The position numbers and the translations under genes are program-made. 64,000 nucleotides of DNA, from assembly GCA_001603275.1 (NCBI GenBank), contig LUYM01000011.1, positions 1 to 64,000 on the forward strand, given 5' to 3'. Positions within the stretch are counted from its first letter, which is position 1. Each line of letters begins with the position of its first letter. The notes below the pieces were generated by a model. The model did no database searches. It saw nothing but the letters and a program-made list of their open reading frames with translations, and was not told the DNA's origin. This stretch comes from Actinomycetales bacterium Actino_02 (GTDB taxonomy: Bacteria; Actinomycetota; Actinomycetes; Propionibacteriales; Propionibacteriaceae). Shown here in pieces: positions 15,668-26,588 of this stretch.

Positions 15668-17023
15668 ATGGCTCGACTGTTCGGGACGGACGGGGTTCGC
15701 GGCACCGCGAACCTGGATCTGACTGCGGAAATCGCGCTGGAGTTGTCGATCGCGGCCGCCCACGTGCTGGCCGAGGCCGGCGTGTTCGGTGCGGGGCATC
15801 GTCCCTTCGCTCTGGTCGGACGTGACACCCGAGCCTCCGGAGAATTTCTGGAGGCGGCCGTGGTGGCCGGGTTGGCCTCGGCAGGGGTGGACGTGGTGCG
15901 CCTGGGCGTGATTCCCACTCCCGGTGTCGCCTACCTGGTTGGGGCTATGGGTGCCGATCTGGGCGTGATGCTCTCGGCCAGCCACAATCCGATGCCCGAC
16001 AACGGCATCAAGTTCTTCGCCCGCGGCGGGGTCAAGCTCGATGACGCCATCGAGGACATGATCGAGCAGCGGATGGGCGAGCACTGGGATCGTCCGATTG
16101 GTTCCGGGGTCGGTCGGGTCACCGAGGATCGCGGTGCCATCGAGGCCTACATCGCCCATCTGGTGGCCAGCCTGGGCACCGACGCCAGCCTGGAAGGGCT
16201 CAAGGTCGTCATCGACTGCGCCAACGGTGCAGCCCACCTGACCGCACTGGCCGCCTTCGACGCCCAGGGCGCGCAGGTCGTCCCGCTGCACGCGAGCCCG
16301 GATGGCCTGAACATCAACGACAACTGCGGTTCCACGCATCTGGGCCCACTGCAGGCGGCCGTGCTGGCCCACGGCGCCGATCTGGGGATCGCTCTGGACG
16401 GTGACGCGGACCGTTGCCTGGCCGTCGATCATCGCGGCGAGGTCGTCGACGGCGATCAGATCCTGGCAGTGCTGGCCCTGGCCATGCAGCAAGCCAAGAC
16501 GCTGCATTCGGACACGGTGGTGGCCACCGTGATGAGCAACCTCGGCTTCCTCAAGGCGATGAACGCCGCCGGAATCCGGGTCGACCAGACCAAGGTCGGT
16601 GACCGCTACGTGCTGGAGGCGATGAACGCCAACGGCTTCACCCTGGGTGGCGAGCAGTCCGGCCACGTGATCATGAGCGAGTACGCCACTACCGGCGACG
16701 GAGTGCTGACCGCCCTGCACCTGGCCGCCCAGCTGGCCCGGACCGGACGCCAGTTGCAGGATCTGGCTTCGGTGGTGACCCGGCTGCCGCAGGTGATGAT
16801 CAACGTCTCGAACGTCAACAAGGCCTGGGCCGGCATCGATCCGGTGGTGAACTCGGCAGTCTCGGCGCAGATCAAGGCCTTGGGCGATTCCGGACGGGTG
16901 CTGCTGCGTCCGTCGGGCACCGAGCCGCTGGTCCGGGTGATGGTCGAGGCCGACACCGAAGAACGCGCCCGCGAAGTGGCCGAGCAGCTGGCCGAAGTGG
17001 TCAAGGAGCGGCTCAGCCTCTGA
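15668..17023 (+). CDS. glmM: Phosphoglucosamine mutase
   Basis: 451 residues. Interconverts glucosamine 6-phosphate and glucosamine 1-phosphate on the way to UDP-GlcNAc. [13 protein letters not shown] opens it; [18 protein letters not shown] holds the phosphorylated serine; [13 protein letters not shown] is the metal-binding loop; GEQSGHVI and [15 protein letters not shown] bind sugar and phosphate. The start is 13 nt after rpsI in the widespread rplM-rpsI-glmM order. GlmS, which supplies its substrate, is encoded 1.5 kb downstream. Confidence 0.96.
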   Translation: MARLFGTDGVRGTANLDLTAEIALELSIAAAHVLAEAGVFGAGHRPFALVGRDTRASGEFLEAAVVAGLASAGVDVVRLGVIPTPGVAYLVGAMGADLGVMLSASHNPMPDNGIKFFARGGVKLDDAIEDMIEQRMGEHWDRPIGSGVGRVTEDRGAIEAYIAHLVASLGTDASLEGLKVVIDCANGAAHLTALAAFDAQGAQVVPLHASPDGLNINDNCGSTHLGPLQAAVLAHGADLGIALDGDADRCLAVDHRGEVVDGDQILAVLALAMQQAKTLHSDTVVATVMSNLGFLKAMNAAGIRVDQTKVGDRYVLEAMNANGFTLGGEQSGHVIMSEYATTGDGVLTALHLAAQLARTGRQLQDLASVVTRLPQVMINVSNVNKAWAGIDPVVNSAVSAQIKALGDSGRVLLRPSGTEPLVRVMVEADTEERAREVAEQLAEVVKERLSL

Positions 17024-17054
17024 GCTCAGGCGGCGCGCCGCCGAGCGGGGGACG

Positions 17055-17462
17055 TCAGTCGATTCGGCGGCCCAGCACCACGCAGTACTGCGGGATGTAG
17101 CCCAGGTGGTCGTAGAAGGCCAGTACGGCGTCGTTCTCGGTACGCACCATGAACTGGATCTTGGGAGCTCCGGCCGCCTTCAGCCAATGCTCGGCAGCGG
17201 TCATCAGTTCCTTGCCCAGGCCGCGCCCTCGGTGCGATTTCGCGACCGCCAGGTAGTAGACCCAGCCGCGATGCCCGTCGTAGCCGACCATGGCCGTGCC
17301 GACCAGGCGTCCGCCGTCACGGATGCCCAGCACCGTCGAGGAGGGGGATTCCAGGGCCCTGCGGAAGTCGGCGGTGGCGTCGTTCCACGGCCTGGTGAGA
17401 TCGGCTTCCTGCCACAGAGCGACCGCTGTTTTGGCGTCGTCACCGCCGAGTGCCTCGATCAC
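17055..17462 (-). CDS. GNAT acetyltransferase (YpeA/RimI-like)
   Basis: 135 residues, one GNAT domain. VYYLAVAKSHRGRGLGKELM contains the acetyl-CoA pyrophosphate-binding RGxG motif, and MVRTENDAVLAFYDHLGYIPQYCVVLGRRI is the C-terminal part as in YpeA. GTG at 17462 follows the coaA stop by 1 nt with GAAAGGTG upstream, so it is the second gene of a coaA operon. Substrate unknown. Confidence 0.82.
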   Translation of the reverse strand: MIEALGGDDAKTAVALWQEADLTRPWNDATADFRRALESPSSTVLGIRDGGRLVGTAMVGYDGHRGWVYYLAVAKSHRGRGLGKELMTAAEHWLKAAGAPKIQFMVRTENDAVLAFYDHLGYIPQYCVVLGRRID

Positions 17463-17463
17463 C

Positions 17464-18441
17464 TCACACCTTTCGGATCCGCACCCAACTCACCTGATGG
17501 TTAGGACCTTTTCGAAGAATAGCGGTGGCTCGGCCCCGGGTGGGACGGATGTTCAGCTCGAGATTGGGACCGTTGATGGCGTCCCAGATGCCCCTGGCGG
17601 TCTCGATGGCGTCCGGCTCGCTGAGCGCGCCGTAGCGGGCGAAGTAGGAGTGCGGATCCTGGAATGCGGTTTGGCGCAGATGCAGGAAGCGGTTCACGTA
17701 CCAGTTGCGGACGTCGTCGGACGCGGCGTCGACGAACACCGAGAAGTCGAAGAAGTCGCTGACCGCCAGCCCGGTGGTGCCGTCGGAGCGACGTCGGGCC
17801 GGCTGCAGGACGTTGAGACCTTCGATGATCAAGATGTCCGGTCGGGAGACGACCGTCCGCTCGTCGGGAAGGATGTCGTAGGCGAAGTGGGAGTAGACCG
17901 GCGCGCTCACCTGGGGCGCCCCGGACTTCACGTCCATCACGAACTGCAGCAGCGCCCGCCGGTCGTACGACTCGGGATAGCCCTTGCGCTCCAGCAGTCC
18001 GAGTTCGGCGAGCTTAGCGTTGGGATAGAGGAAGCCGTCGGTGGTGACCAGGTCGACCCGCGGCGAGCCCGGCAGCCGGCGCAGCAACTCGGCCAGCAGC
18101 CGGGACGTGGTGGACTTGCCGACCGCTACCGATCCGGCCACTCCGATCACGAACGGTGTGCGCTGGCCGGACAGTCCCAGGAACTCGTGGCTGGCCTGGA
18201 ACAGGTCGCCGGTGCGCTCGGAGTAGAGGCTGATCAATTCGGTCAACGGGAGGTAGACCTCGCGCACCTCGCTGGCGTCGGTCGGGTCGCCGATACCGCG
18301 CAGCCGCTCGAGTGTTCCCTCGTCCAGATCGGCCGGACGGGTGGCTGCCAATGCCGCCCAATGTTGCCGGTCCAGGGTCAGGTACGGCCCGTACGGGTTG
18401 TCCTCCGGGGCCACGACGCCCTCGTCCACTGTGCCTGTCAT
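17464..18441 (-). CDS. coaA: Type I pantothenate kinase
   Basis: 325 residues, normal for type I CoaA. Catalyses the first, usually rate-limiting step of CoA synthesis. GVAGSVAVGKSTTSRLLAELL is the P-loop, VTTDGFLYPNAKL follows with the catalytic aspartate region, then KGYPESYDRRALLQF, and IIEGLNVLQPA. GGAG precedes the ATG at 18441. Operon with the acetyltransferase gene; divergent from glmS across about 60 bp. Confidence 0.95.
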   Translation of the reverse strand: MTGTVDEGVVAPEDNPYGPYLTLDRQHWAALAATRPADLDEGTLERLRGIGDPTDASEVREVYLPLTELISLYSERTGDLFQASHEFLGLSGQRTPFVIGVAGSVAVGKSTTSRLLAELLRRLPGSPRVDLVTTDGFLYPNAKLAELGLLERKGYPESYDRRALLQFVMDVKSGAPQVSAPVYSHFAYDILPDERTVVSRPDILIIEGLNVLQPARRRSDGTTGLAVSDFFDFSVFVDAASDDVRNWYVNRFLHLRQTAFQDPHSYFARYGALSEPDAIETARGIWDAINGPNLELNIRPTRGRATAILRKGPNHQVSWVRIRKV

Positions 18442-18491
18442 CGCCTCCGACTCCTGTTGGGCCAGTTGCCCTAGTGTGCCGGACTCGCCGG

Positions 18492-18497
18492 TACAGT
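18492..18497 (+). promoter_or_regulatory. -10 box of glmS (leaderless)
   Basis: TACAGT, 7 nt before the ATG at 18505. Confidence 0.6.
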
Positions 18498-18504
18498 GAC
18501 GCCT

Positions 18505-20345
<1,841 letters not shown>

Positions 20346-20349
<4 letters not shown>

Positions 20350-20696
20350 TCGTCGGCATCGGACTCGACCTGACCGAGGTGTTCCGGTTCTCCCGGGCCA
20401 TCGAGCGCAATGGCGTCCTGGAACGCCTGTTCACCCGGGCTGAGCTGAACAACGCACCCAAGGAGCGGCTGGCCGGCCGGTTTGCCGCCAAGGAGGCGAT
20501 CGCCAAGGCGATCGGGGCGCCCAAAGGTCTGGTGTGGACCGATGTTGAGGTTCTCGCTGACGAGTGCGGCCAGCCCTACATCACCTCGTCGGGGACGGTG
20601 GCGGCCCGGCTCGCCGAACTGGGCGTGACCAAGGTGTTCGTCTCGATCACGCACGACGCCGGAGTGGCGGCCGCCATGGTGGTCTGCGAGGCGTGA
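20346..20696 (+). CDS. acpS: Holo-[acyl-carrier-protein] synthase
   Basis: 116 residues. Transfers phosphopantetheine from CoA to the serine of acyl carrier protein. IVGIGLDLTEVFRF carries the magnesium-binding aspartate and RFAAKEAIAKAIGAPKG the glutamate. VFVSITHDAGVAAAMVV is the C-terminal strand. ATGA overlaps on both sides place it in the long glmS-tsaD operon. Confidence 0.95.
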
Positions 20697-22117
20697 TGGA
20701 CGGCTACCGGGTCGCACAGATTCGGGCCGCCGAGGCTGTGGCCTTTGCCAGCGTCGACCCCGACATTCTGATGCAGCGGGCCGCGGCCGGGCTGGCTGCA
20801 GCGATCCTGCGTCGCCTGGACGGGGTCTACGGCTCCCGGGCGTTGCTGGTGGTCGGCTCTGGTAACAATGGTGGTGACGCGCTGTGGGCCGGGGTTCGGC
20901 TGGCGCGCCGCGGCGTGAGCGTCCGGGCCTGGCGAACCGGGACGCAGGTCCACGCGGCCGGCTGGACGGCCTTCCTGGCCGCCGGCGGACGGGAGGTGTC
21001 CGCAGCCGAAGCGCTGGCCGACCTGGGTCGCTACCACTTCGTGGTGGACGCGGTGGCCGGGATCGGTTCGCGTCCGGGGCTGGACGAGCCGGTGGCCGGT
21101 TTCGCTGAGGACTGCCGGACGTCCGGGGCGCGAGTGGTCGCCGTCGACCTGCCCTCCGGGCTGGCCCCCGAACCGCCCTTCGTCGACGCGCCGCACTTCC
21201 GGGCGGCCCTCACCGTCACTTTCGGCGGCTACAAGCTCTGCCAGCTCACCGAGCCGGGACGTTCGGCCTGCGGCGAGGTGGAGCTGGTCGACATCGGGCT
21301 GGAGCTGGGTGAGCCCGAGGTTCATCAGTGGACGCCGGCCGAGGTGGCCGCCGCCTGGCCGGTCCCCGATCAGGCAGCCGACAAGTACTCCCGCGGCGTG
21401 GTCGGCCTGGACACCGGCTCGCCGGACTTCCCCGGCGCCGCCGTGCTGAGTGCTGCCGGTGCCATCCATGCCGGTGCCGGCATGGTGCGCCATCTCGGCC
21501 CACAGCCGGTGGTCACCCGCGTCCTGGACGCCTTCCCGAACGTGGTGGCCACCCAGGGCCGGGTGCAGGCGCTGGTGATCGGCTCGGGCTGGGGTCAGCG
21601 TAAGGACACCAAGACCGTGGCCAAGCTGATCGCCACCGGAGTGCCGCTGGTGATCGATGCGGACGCGCTGCGCCAGCTGCCCGAGACCGGACGTCCGACG
21701 GCCCTGCTCACCCCGCATGCCGGTGAGCTGGCCTATCTGCTCGGCATGGAGCGCTCGTCGGTGCTGGCCGACCCGTTGGCTGCCGTCCGGCGGGCCGCCG
21801 AGCGCACCGGCTGCACCGTGCTGCTCAAGGGCGCCACCCAGTACGTCGCTGGCCCCGAAGGCGGCACCGTCCAGCTGGCAGTGCCGGGACCTGCCTGGAC
21901 GGCACAGGCCGGCTCGGGGGACGTGCTGGCCGGGATCGCCGGCACCCTGCTGGCCGCCGGATTGGCCACGCCGACCGCGGCCGTCCTGGCCGCCTCGGTT
22001 CAGGCCGTGGCCGCGTTCCGCAGCCCCGGACCGGTGCCGCCGCAGCAGCTGGCCGCCACCCTGCCGACGGTGATCTCCGCACTGCTGGATGCCGGGCCGT
22101 CGGCGCGGTTGGCATAG
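20696..22117 (+). CDS. nnrD: Bifunctional NAD(P)H-hydrate epimerase / ADP-dependent dehydratase
   Basis: 473 residues, two domains. The N-terminal epimerase (about 1-210) has VVGSGNNGGDALWAGVRLARRG and VVAVDLPSGL. The C-terminal ribokinase-like dehydratase (about 225-470) has VIDADALRQLP, TALLTPHAGELAYLLG, TVLLKGATQYVAGPEG and TAQAGSGDVLAGIAGTLLAAG. Together they repair hydrated NADH/NADPH. The ATG at 20696 overlaps the acpS stop. The same neighbourhood (glmS-acpS-nnr-tsaE) is common in Actinobacteria. Confidence 0.93.
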   Translation: MDGYRVAQIRAAEAVAFASVDPDILMQRAAAGLAAAILRRLDGVYGSRALLVVGSGNNGGDALWAGVRLARRGVSVRAWRTGTQVHAAGWTAFLAAGGREVSAAEALADLGRYHFVVDAVAGIGSRPGLDEPVAGFAEDCRTSGARVVAVDLPSGLAPEPPFVDAPHFRAALTVTFGGYKLCQLTEPGRSACGEVELVDIGLELGEPEVHQWTPAEVAAAWPVPDQAADKYSRGVVGLDTGSPDFPGAAVLSAAGAIHAGAGMVRHLGPQPVVTRVLDAFPNVVATQGRVQALVIGSGWGQRKDTKTVAKLIATGVPLVIDADALRQLPETGRPTALLTPHAGELAYLLGMERSSVLADPLAAVRRAAERTGCTVLLKGATQYVAGPEGGTVQLAVPGPAWTAQAGSGDVLAGIAGTLLAAGLATPTAAVLAASVQAVAAFRSPGPVPPQQLAATLPTVISALLDAGPSARLA

Positions 22118-22161
22118 AATCGTGGGGTTCGCCCGGCGACCGCCAGGCGGGGAGGAACGTG

Positions 22162-23118
22162 ATGCAGCGCACCGTACTCGCTGAGAGTCTGCTCGGCGAC
22201 GGTCGCACCCTGCAGATCGTGACTGCCGAGCCGTGGGACGCGCAGACGCTGAGTGCGGTGATCCTGGACGCCTTCGGTCATCGGCCCGTGATCGACCCGC
22301 CGCCGCCTGCGCTGGCTGAGACCCCCGACACCGTCATCGCCGCCCTGGCCCAGGGCTTCGGCGTGCTGGCGCTGGTCGACAATGAACCGGCCGGGGTGGT
22401 GATCGTCAGCGTCGAGGGTGATGCTGCCGGGATTCACCGGGTGTCGGTACGTCCGTCCTTCCAGCGGCAGGGGATCGCCTCGGCCATGGTCGCTGTCGTG
22501 CTCGAGTCGCTGGCGCTGCGTGGCGTCCATCGGGTGGGGTTGATCGCGCGCGCCGAGTTCCCGCCGGTGGTGGCCTGGTGGCAGCGGCACGGCTTCGTTG
22601 AGATCGAACGAAACGGCACCTCGCTGCACCTGGCCCGGGAGTTGCCGGTCTGTGTGATGGCCCGAACCGCCGAGGAGACTCAGGACCTCGGTCGGCGCCT
22701 GGCCGGCCTGCTCCGGGCCGGTGACCTGATCATTGCCGCCGGCGACCTGGGTGCCGGCAAGACCACCCTGACTCAGGGGATCGGTGTGGGGCTCAATGTC
22801 TCCGGAGCGGTGATCTCGCCGACCTTCGTGCTCTCCCGGGTGCATCGGCCGCTGGCCGACGGCCCGGCCCTGGTCCACGTGGACGCCTACCGGCTCGGCT
22901 CCCCGGCCGAGCTCTACGACCTCGACCTGGACGCATCGGCCGCTGAGGCGGTCACCCTGGTCGAGTGGGGCACCGGGATCGCCGAGGGGCTGGCCGATGA
23001 CCGGCTGGAGATCGACATTCGGCGCAGCCTGGATCCCGAGGACGAGACCCGCTGGATCTTCCTGACCCCGATCGGCGAACGGTGGACCGCCGTCCGTTCC
23101 CTGCTGGAGGCGCTATGA
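22162..23118 (+). CDS. tsaE: GNAT domain-TsaE fusion (tRNA t6A complex ATPase)
   Basis: 318 residues in two parts. Residues 1-165 form a GNAT acetyltransferase domain (IHRVSVRPSFQRQGIASAMV with the acetyl-CoA loop). From about 170 comes TsaE, the ATPase that resets the TsaB-TsaD complex during t6A37 synthesis: AGDLGAGKTTLTQGIG (P-loop), ISPTFVLSRVH, LVHVDAYRLGSPAEL and TLVEWGTG. Normal bacterial TsaE is about 150 residues, so the first half is an addition. GGGGAGGAA precedes the ATG at 22162; a GTG 3 nt earlier is too close to it. The 44-bp gap with TAGAAT at 22115 may hold an internal promoter. Confidence 0.9.
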   Translation: MQRTVLAESLLGDGRTLQIVTAEPWDAQTLSAVILDAFGHRPVIDPPPPALAETPDTVIAALAQGFGVLALVDNEPAGVVIVSVEGDAAGIHRVSVRPSFQRQGIASAMVAVVLESLALRGVHRVGLIARAEFPPVVAWWQRHGFVEIERNGTSLHLARELPVCVMARTAEETQDLGRRLAGLLRAGDLIIAAGDLGAGKTTLTQGIGVGLNVSGAVISPTFVLSRVHRPLADGPALVHVDAYRLGSPAELYDLDLDASAAEAVTLVEWGTGIAEGLADDRLEIDIRRSLDPEDETRWIFLTPIGERWTAVRSLLEAL

Positions 23119-23768
23119 GTTCGATCGTGCTGGGCATCGACACCGCCACCGACGTTCGCGTCGGCCTAGCCGTGGACGGTGCCGTGGTGGCTTCGGCCGC
23201 CGTGGCTGACACCCGCGCCCATGCGGAGCAGCTGATGCTGCTGGTGCAGCAGGTGCTGTCCGAAGCCGGACGGACGGTGAGTGACCTCACCGGAGTCGTC
23301 GTCGGGATCGGGCCGGGACCGTTCACCGGGCTGCGGGTCGGAGTGGCGGCCGGCCACACCCTGGCCGCGGCGCTGGGCGTGTCCGTCCGCGGCGTGTGCA
23401 GCCTGGACGTGGTGGCTGCCGAGTGGGTGCGTCGGGGCGACGCCCCAGCCGAGTTCCTGATCGCCAGCGACGCCCGTCGTAAGGAGGTCTACTGGGCCCG
23501 CTATGACGGCTCCGGGCACCGCCTGGACGGCCCGTCGGTGAGTGCTCCGGCCGAGCTTCCGGCACTGCCCTTGGGTGGTCCGGGTGCACACCTGGTCGCC
23601 GCCGAGGTAGCCGGCCCGGACGCCATCGACGCCGGCCTGCTGGCCGCCCTGGACGTTCCCGACGCCGGGCTGGAGCCGCTCTACCTGCGCCGACCGGACG
23701 CAGAGGTGCCGACCCGGGTGAAATCGACGTTGCTGCAGCCGCGGCTGGCTGTGACGAGGCACAAGTGA
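23115..23768 (+). CDS. tsaB: tRNA threonylcarbamoyladenosine synthesis protein TsaB
   Basis: 217 residues of the ASKHA fold. VLGIDTATDVRVGLAVDG opens it, HAEQLMLLVQQVL and VVVGIGPGPFTGLRVGVAAGHTLA are TsaB signatures. It pairs with TsaD as the non-catalytic partner in t6A formation. ATG at 23115 overlaps the tsaE stop (ATGA) and its own stop overlaps rimI (GTGA). Confidence 0.94.
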   Translation: MSSIVLGIDTATDVRVGLAVDGAVVASAAVADTRAHAEQLMLLVQQVLSEAGRTVSDLTGVVVGIGPGPFTGLRVGVAAGHTLAAALGVSVRGVCSLDVVAAEWVRRGDAPAEFLIASDARRKEVYWARYDGSGHRLDGPSVSAPAELPALPLGGPGAHLVAAEVAGPDAIDAGLLAALDVPDAGLEPLYLRRPDAEVPTRVKSTLLQPRLAVTRHK

Positions 23769-24232
23769 TCATCTCCCACGCCACCGCCGCCGACCTGGAC
23801 GCCATCTGCGACCTCGAGGCCGTCGGCTTCGCCGAGTTCGAGCGCTGGTCGCGGCAGTCCTGGGCTGACGAGTTGGCCGGCGACCGTTGGGTGATCACCC
23901 GGCTGGATGCACACGCCCGGGTGATCGGAGTGGCCAGCTTCGGGGTGGCCGAGGAGATGGCCGACCTGTATCGGGTGGTCGTCGAGCCCGGCTCCCGCGG
24001 GCAGGGGATCGGCGCCTCGCTGGTGAACGCCGGCCTGGACTGGGCCGCCGCCGTAGGGGCTCGTCGGATGCTGCTGGAAGTGCGTCCGGACAACCCGGCG
24101 GTCGGGCTGTACCGGCGGCTGGGTTTTGAGGAGATCAGCATGCGCCGCGACTACTACGGGGCCGGTCACGACGCCCTGGTCATGCAGCGCGGCGTAGGCA
24201 GTGAAGACCGATGGGCGGTGGAGAGCGCATGA
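23765..24232 (+). CDS. rimI: Ribosomal-protein alanine N-acetyltransferase RimI
   Basis: 155 residues, one GNAT domain: [29 protein letters not shown] with the RGQGIG acetyl-CoA loop, then [29 protein letters not shown]. RimI acetylates the N-terminal alanine of S18 in E. coli, and in Actinobacteria it lies between tsaB and tsaD exactly as here. GTG start overlaps the tsaB stop. Target here not proven. Confidence 0.9.
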   Translation: MIISHATAADLDAICDLEAVGFAEFERWSRQSWADELAGDRWVITRLDAHARVIGVASFGVAEEMADLYRVVVEPGSRGQGIGASLVNAGLDWAAAVGARRMLLEVRPDNPAVGLYRRLGFEEISMRRDYYGAGHDALVMQRGVGSEDRWAVESA

Positions 24233-25272
24233 GTGGACCCTTGGTACTGGGCATCGAGTCGTCCTGCGACGAGACCGGGGTGGGCATCGTCCGCGGTCAC
24301 GAGCTGTTGGCCAACGAGGTGGCCTCCTCGGTGGAGGAGCACGTCCGCTTCGGTGGGGTGGTGCCCGAGGTGGCCAGCCGCGCCCACCTGCAGGCGATCG
24401 TCCCGGCCCTGCAGCGGGCGCAGGAGAAGGCCGGTATCGACTTGTCCGAGGTGGACGCGATCGCCGTGACCTCGGGACCGGGCCTGATGGGCGCCCTGGT
24501 GGTCGGCCTGGCCGCGGCCAAGGCGCTGGCCGTGGCGCTGAACAAGCCGCTGTACGGGCTGAACCACCTGGTTGGCCACGTGGCGGTCGACCTGCTCGAT
24601 CACGGCCCGCTGCCGATGCCGTGCGCGGCGCTGCTGGTCTCCGGCGGGCACACCTCGCTGCTGCACGTCCGCGACATCACTGGCGACATCACCGAACTCG
24701 GCGCCACCATCGACGACGCTGCCGGCGAGGCCTACGACAAGGTCTCCCGGCTGCTCGGCCTCGGCTACCCGGGCGGCCCGGTGATCGACAAGCTGGCCGC
24801 CGACGGCAACCCGAAGGCGATCGCCTTCCCGCGCGGCCTGACCGCCCAGAAGGACCTGGTCAACCACCGCTTCGACTACTCGTTCTCCGGCTTGAAGACC
24901 GCGGTTTCGCGCTGGGTGGAGACCCGGCGCCGCGATGGCGAAGAGGTGCCGATGGCCGATGTGGCGGCGTCCTTCCAGGAGGCGGTGGCCGACGTGCTGA
25001 CCGCCAAGGCCGTGGACGCCTGCGACTACCTCGGCGTGGACACCATCCTGCTCGGCGGGGGAGTGGCCGCGAATTCGCGGCTGCGCGGCCTGCTGGAGGA
25101 GCGGACGGCAGCCGCCGGCATCACCCTGCGCCGGCCGCGGCCGGGCCTGTGCACCGACAACGGTGCGATGATCGCCGTCCTGGGTGCCGAGGTGGTGGCC
25201 GCTGGACGCCGTCCGAGTTCGCTGGACATCGGCGCCGACTCGGGGATGCCGGTCGGCACCGTCGTGGCCTGA
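24229..25272 (+). CDS. tsaD: tRNA N6-adenosine threonylcarbamoyltransferase TsaD
   Basis: 347 residues. Transfers threonylcarbamoyl to A37 of ANN-decoding tRNAs. [16 protein letters not shown] is the N-terminal motif, NHLVGHVA holds the HxxxH metal ligands, [14 protein letters not shown] and [25 protein letters not shown] bind nucleotide, and [10 protein letters not shown] is the late conserved loop. GGAGAG lies before the ATG at 24229, which overlaps the rimI stop. The full bacterial set TsaB-TsaD-TsaE is present; TsaC is not in the window. Confidence 0.96.
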   Translation: MSGPLVLGIESSCDETGVGIVRGHELLANEVASSVEEHVRFGGVVPEVASRAHLQAIVPALQRAQEKAGIDLSEVDAIAVTSGPGLMGALVVGLAAAKALAVALNKPLYGLNHLVGHVAVDLLDHGPLPMPCAALLVSGGHTSLLHVRDITGDITELGATIDDAAGEAYDKVSRLLGLGYPGGPVIDKLAADGNPKAIAFPRGLTAQKDLVNHRFDYSFSGLKTAVSRWVETRRRDGEEVPMADVAASFQEAVADVLTAKAVDACDYLGVDTILLGGGVAANSRLRGLLEERTAAAGITLRRPRPGLCTDNGAMIAVLGAEVVAAGRRPSSLDIGADSGMPVGTVVA

Positions 25273-25751
25273 TGTACACCCCGATCGTCGGCACGCTGGG
25301 CTATCTGCTCAGCGACGACGGTGAGCGGGTGCTGCTCGTCCATCGCAGCCGGGACGGCGACGTCCATGCTGGCAAATGGAACGGCCTGGGCGGCAAGCTG
25401 GAAGCCGACGAGGACGTCTACGCCTGCCTGTGCCGGGAACTGCGTGAAGAGGCTGGCATCGAGGTCACGTCCGCCCGACTGCGCGGCACGGTCTCGTGGC
25501 CGGGCTTCGGCCCCGACGGCGAAGACTGGCTGGGTTTCATCTTCCTGGTCGACGCTTTCACCGGTGAGGTGCCCGATCGCAACGAGGACGGTCCGCTGGC
25601 CTGGCATCGGATCGACGAACTCGATTCGCTGCCGATGTGGAGCGGTGATCGGTACTGGCTGCCGCTGCTCTTCGATGACGGCCCGGCCTTCCACGGAGTG
25701 ATGCCGTACGAGAACGGCGAGCCGGTCTCCTGGAGCTGCAGCCGCCCCTGA
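25272..25751 (+). CDS. Nudix hydrolase (MutT/MTH1-like)
   Basis: 159 residues with a complete Nudix box: GGKLEADEDVYACLCRELREE followed by AGI, matching GX5EX7REUXEEXGU. LVHRSRDGDVHAGKWNGLGGKLE resembles 8-oxo-dGTP diphosphatases, and DWLGFIFLVDAFTGEV is the MTH1-type core. The ATG at 25272 overlaps the tsaD stop by one base, so it ends the glmS operon. Likely cleans oxidised nucleotides; exact substrate unknown. Confidence 0.86.
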   Translation: MYTPIVGTLGYLLSDDGERVLLVHRSRDGDVHAGKWNGLGGKLEADEDVYACLCRELREEAGIEVTSARLRGTVSWPGFGPDGEDWLGFIFLVDAFTGEVPDRNEDGPLAWHRIDELDSLPMWSGDRYWLPLLFDDGPAFHGVMPYENGEPVSWSCSRP

Positions 25752-25808
25752 TCGGCACTACTGCGGGCATCGCGGGCCGGGGCTGGCGAATTCCCCATCC
25801 CCGCGCCC

Positions 25809-25814
25809 TAGGGT
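25809..25814 (+). promoter_or_regulatory. -10 box of the Lgt-like operon (leaderless)
   Basis: TAGGGT, 6 nt before the ATG at 25821. Confidence 0.6.
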
Positions 25815-25820
25815 GCTGCC

Positions 25821-26588
25821 ATGATCGGGCTTCCCTTTGCCGGCAGTGGGCTGGTGCATGGCCTGTTCATGGGGCTGGGCATCCTGGCCGGGCTGGGGGT
25901 CTTCGCGTTCGAGGTGCGTCGGCGCCGGCTGGCTGATGACCGGCTCTGGGTGATCGCCGGAGTCACGGTGGCCCTGGGTGCGGTCGGATCGCGGCTGGGC
26001 ACTTGGTTCCAGTTCATCGATCCGCGGCAGAACGAGCCCATCGAACTGTGGTGGACCGACGGCAACCGCAGCGTGTTGGCCGGACTCTTCTTCGCCTGGA
26101 TCGGGGTGTATCTCGGCAAGCTGATCACCGGCTACCGCCCGTCCACCGGTGATCTGTTCGCCCCGGCCGTCGCGCTGGCCATGACCATCGGACGAATCGG
26201 CTGCCTGCTCACCGAGCTGCCCGGCCACCCGACCGGGGCCAACTGGGGGATCGTGCTTACCGCCGATCAGGCGGCCATTCTGGGCGGTCCGGCCGGCGTC
26301 GGCCTGCACCCGAGCTTCGCCTACGAGATCGTCTTCCAGGCCGTCGCCTTCGGCTGGTTGTGGCACAACCGGGAGCGGCTGCCGCGTCCCGGTGACCTGT
26401 TCTTGTGCTACGTGGCCGGCTATGCGGTGTTCCGGTTCGGCGTGGAGTTCCTCCGCGCCAACGAGCAGGTCTGGTTTGGGCTGACCCGCCCGCAATGGTT
26501 CCTGGCAGCGGGCATCCCGCTGCTGGCTTTTCGTGTCGTCCGGATCTGGCGGACGACCCCGGCAATGATCGGAGGATCTGATGACTGA
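25821..26588 (+). CDS. Lgt-like membrane protein (diacylglyceryl transferase paralogue)
   Basis: 255 residues, about seven membrane helices, same fold outline as prolipoprotein diacylglyceryl transferase. The signature that normally reads GRxGNFxN is here MTIGRIGCLLTELPGHPTGANWGI, keeping the GR but replacing the Asn region. HPSFAYEIVFQAVAFGWLWH and FRFGVEFLRANE near the end match the family, including the second arginine region. It is therefore unlikely to be the cell's lipoprotein Lgt. It heads an operon with a proline-rich membrane protein and a radical SAM enzyme; transfer of a glycerolipid group is an inference from fold only. Confidence 0.82.
   Translation: MIGLPFAGSGLVHGLFMGLGILAGLGVFAFEVRRRRLADDRLWVIAGVTVALGAVGSRLGTWFQFIDPRQNEPIELWWTDGNRSVLAGLFFAWIGVYLGKLITGYRPSTGDLFAPAVALAMTIGRIGCLLTELPGHPTGANWGIVLTADQAAILGGPAGVGLHPSFAYEIVFQAVAFGWLWHNRERLPRPGDLFLCYVAGYAVFRFGVEFLRANEQVWFGLTRPQWFLAAGIPLLAFRVVRIWRTTPAMIGGSDD

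Noticed and set aside
17055-17462. Second rimI because of the GNAT domain
   Set aside because: The true rimI sits between tsaB and tsaD; this protein is closer to YpeA and co-transcribed with coaA.
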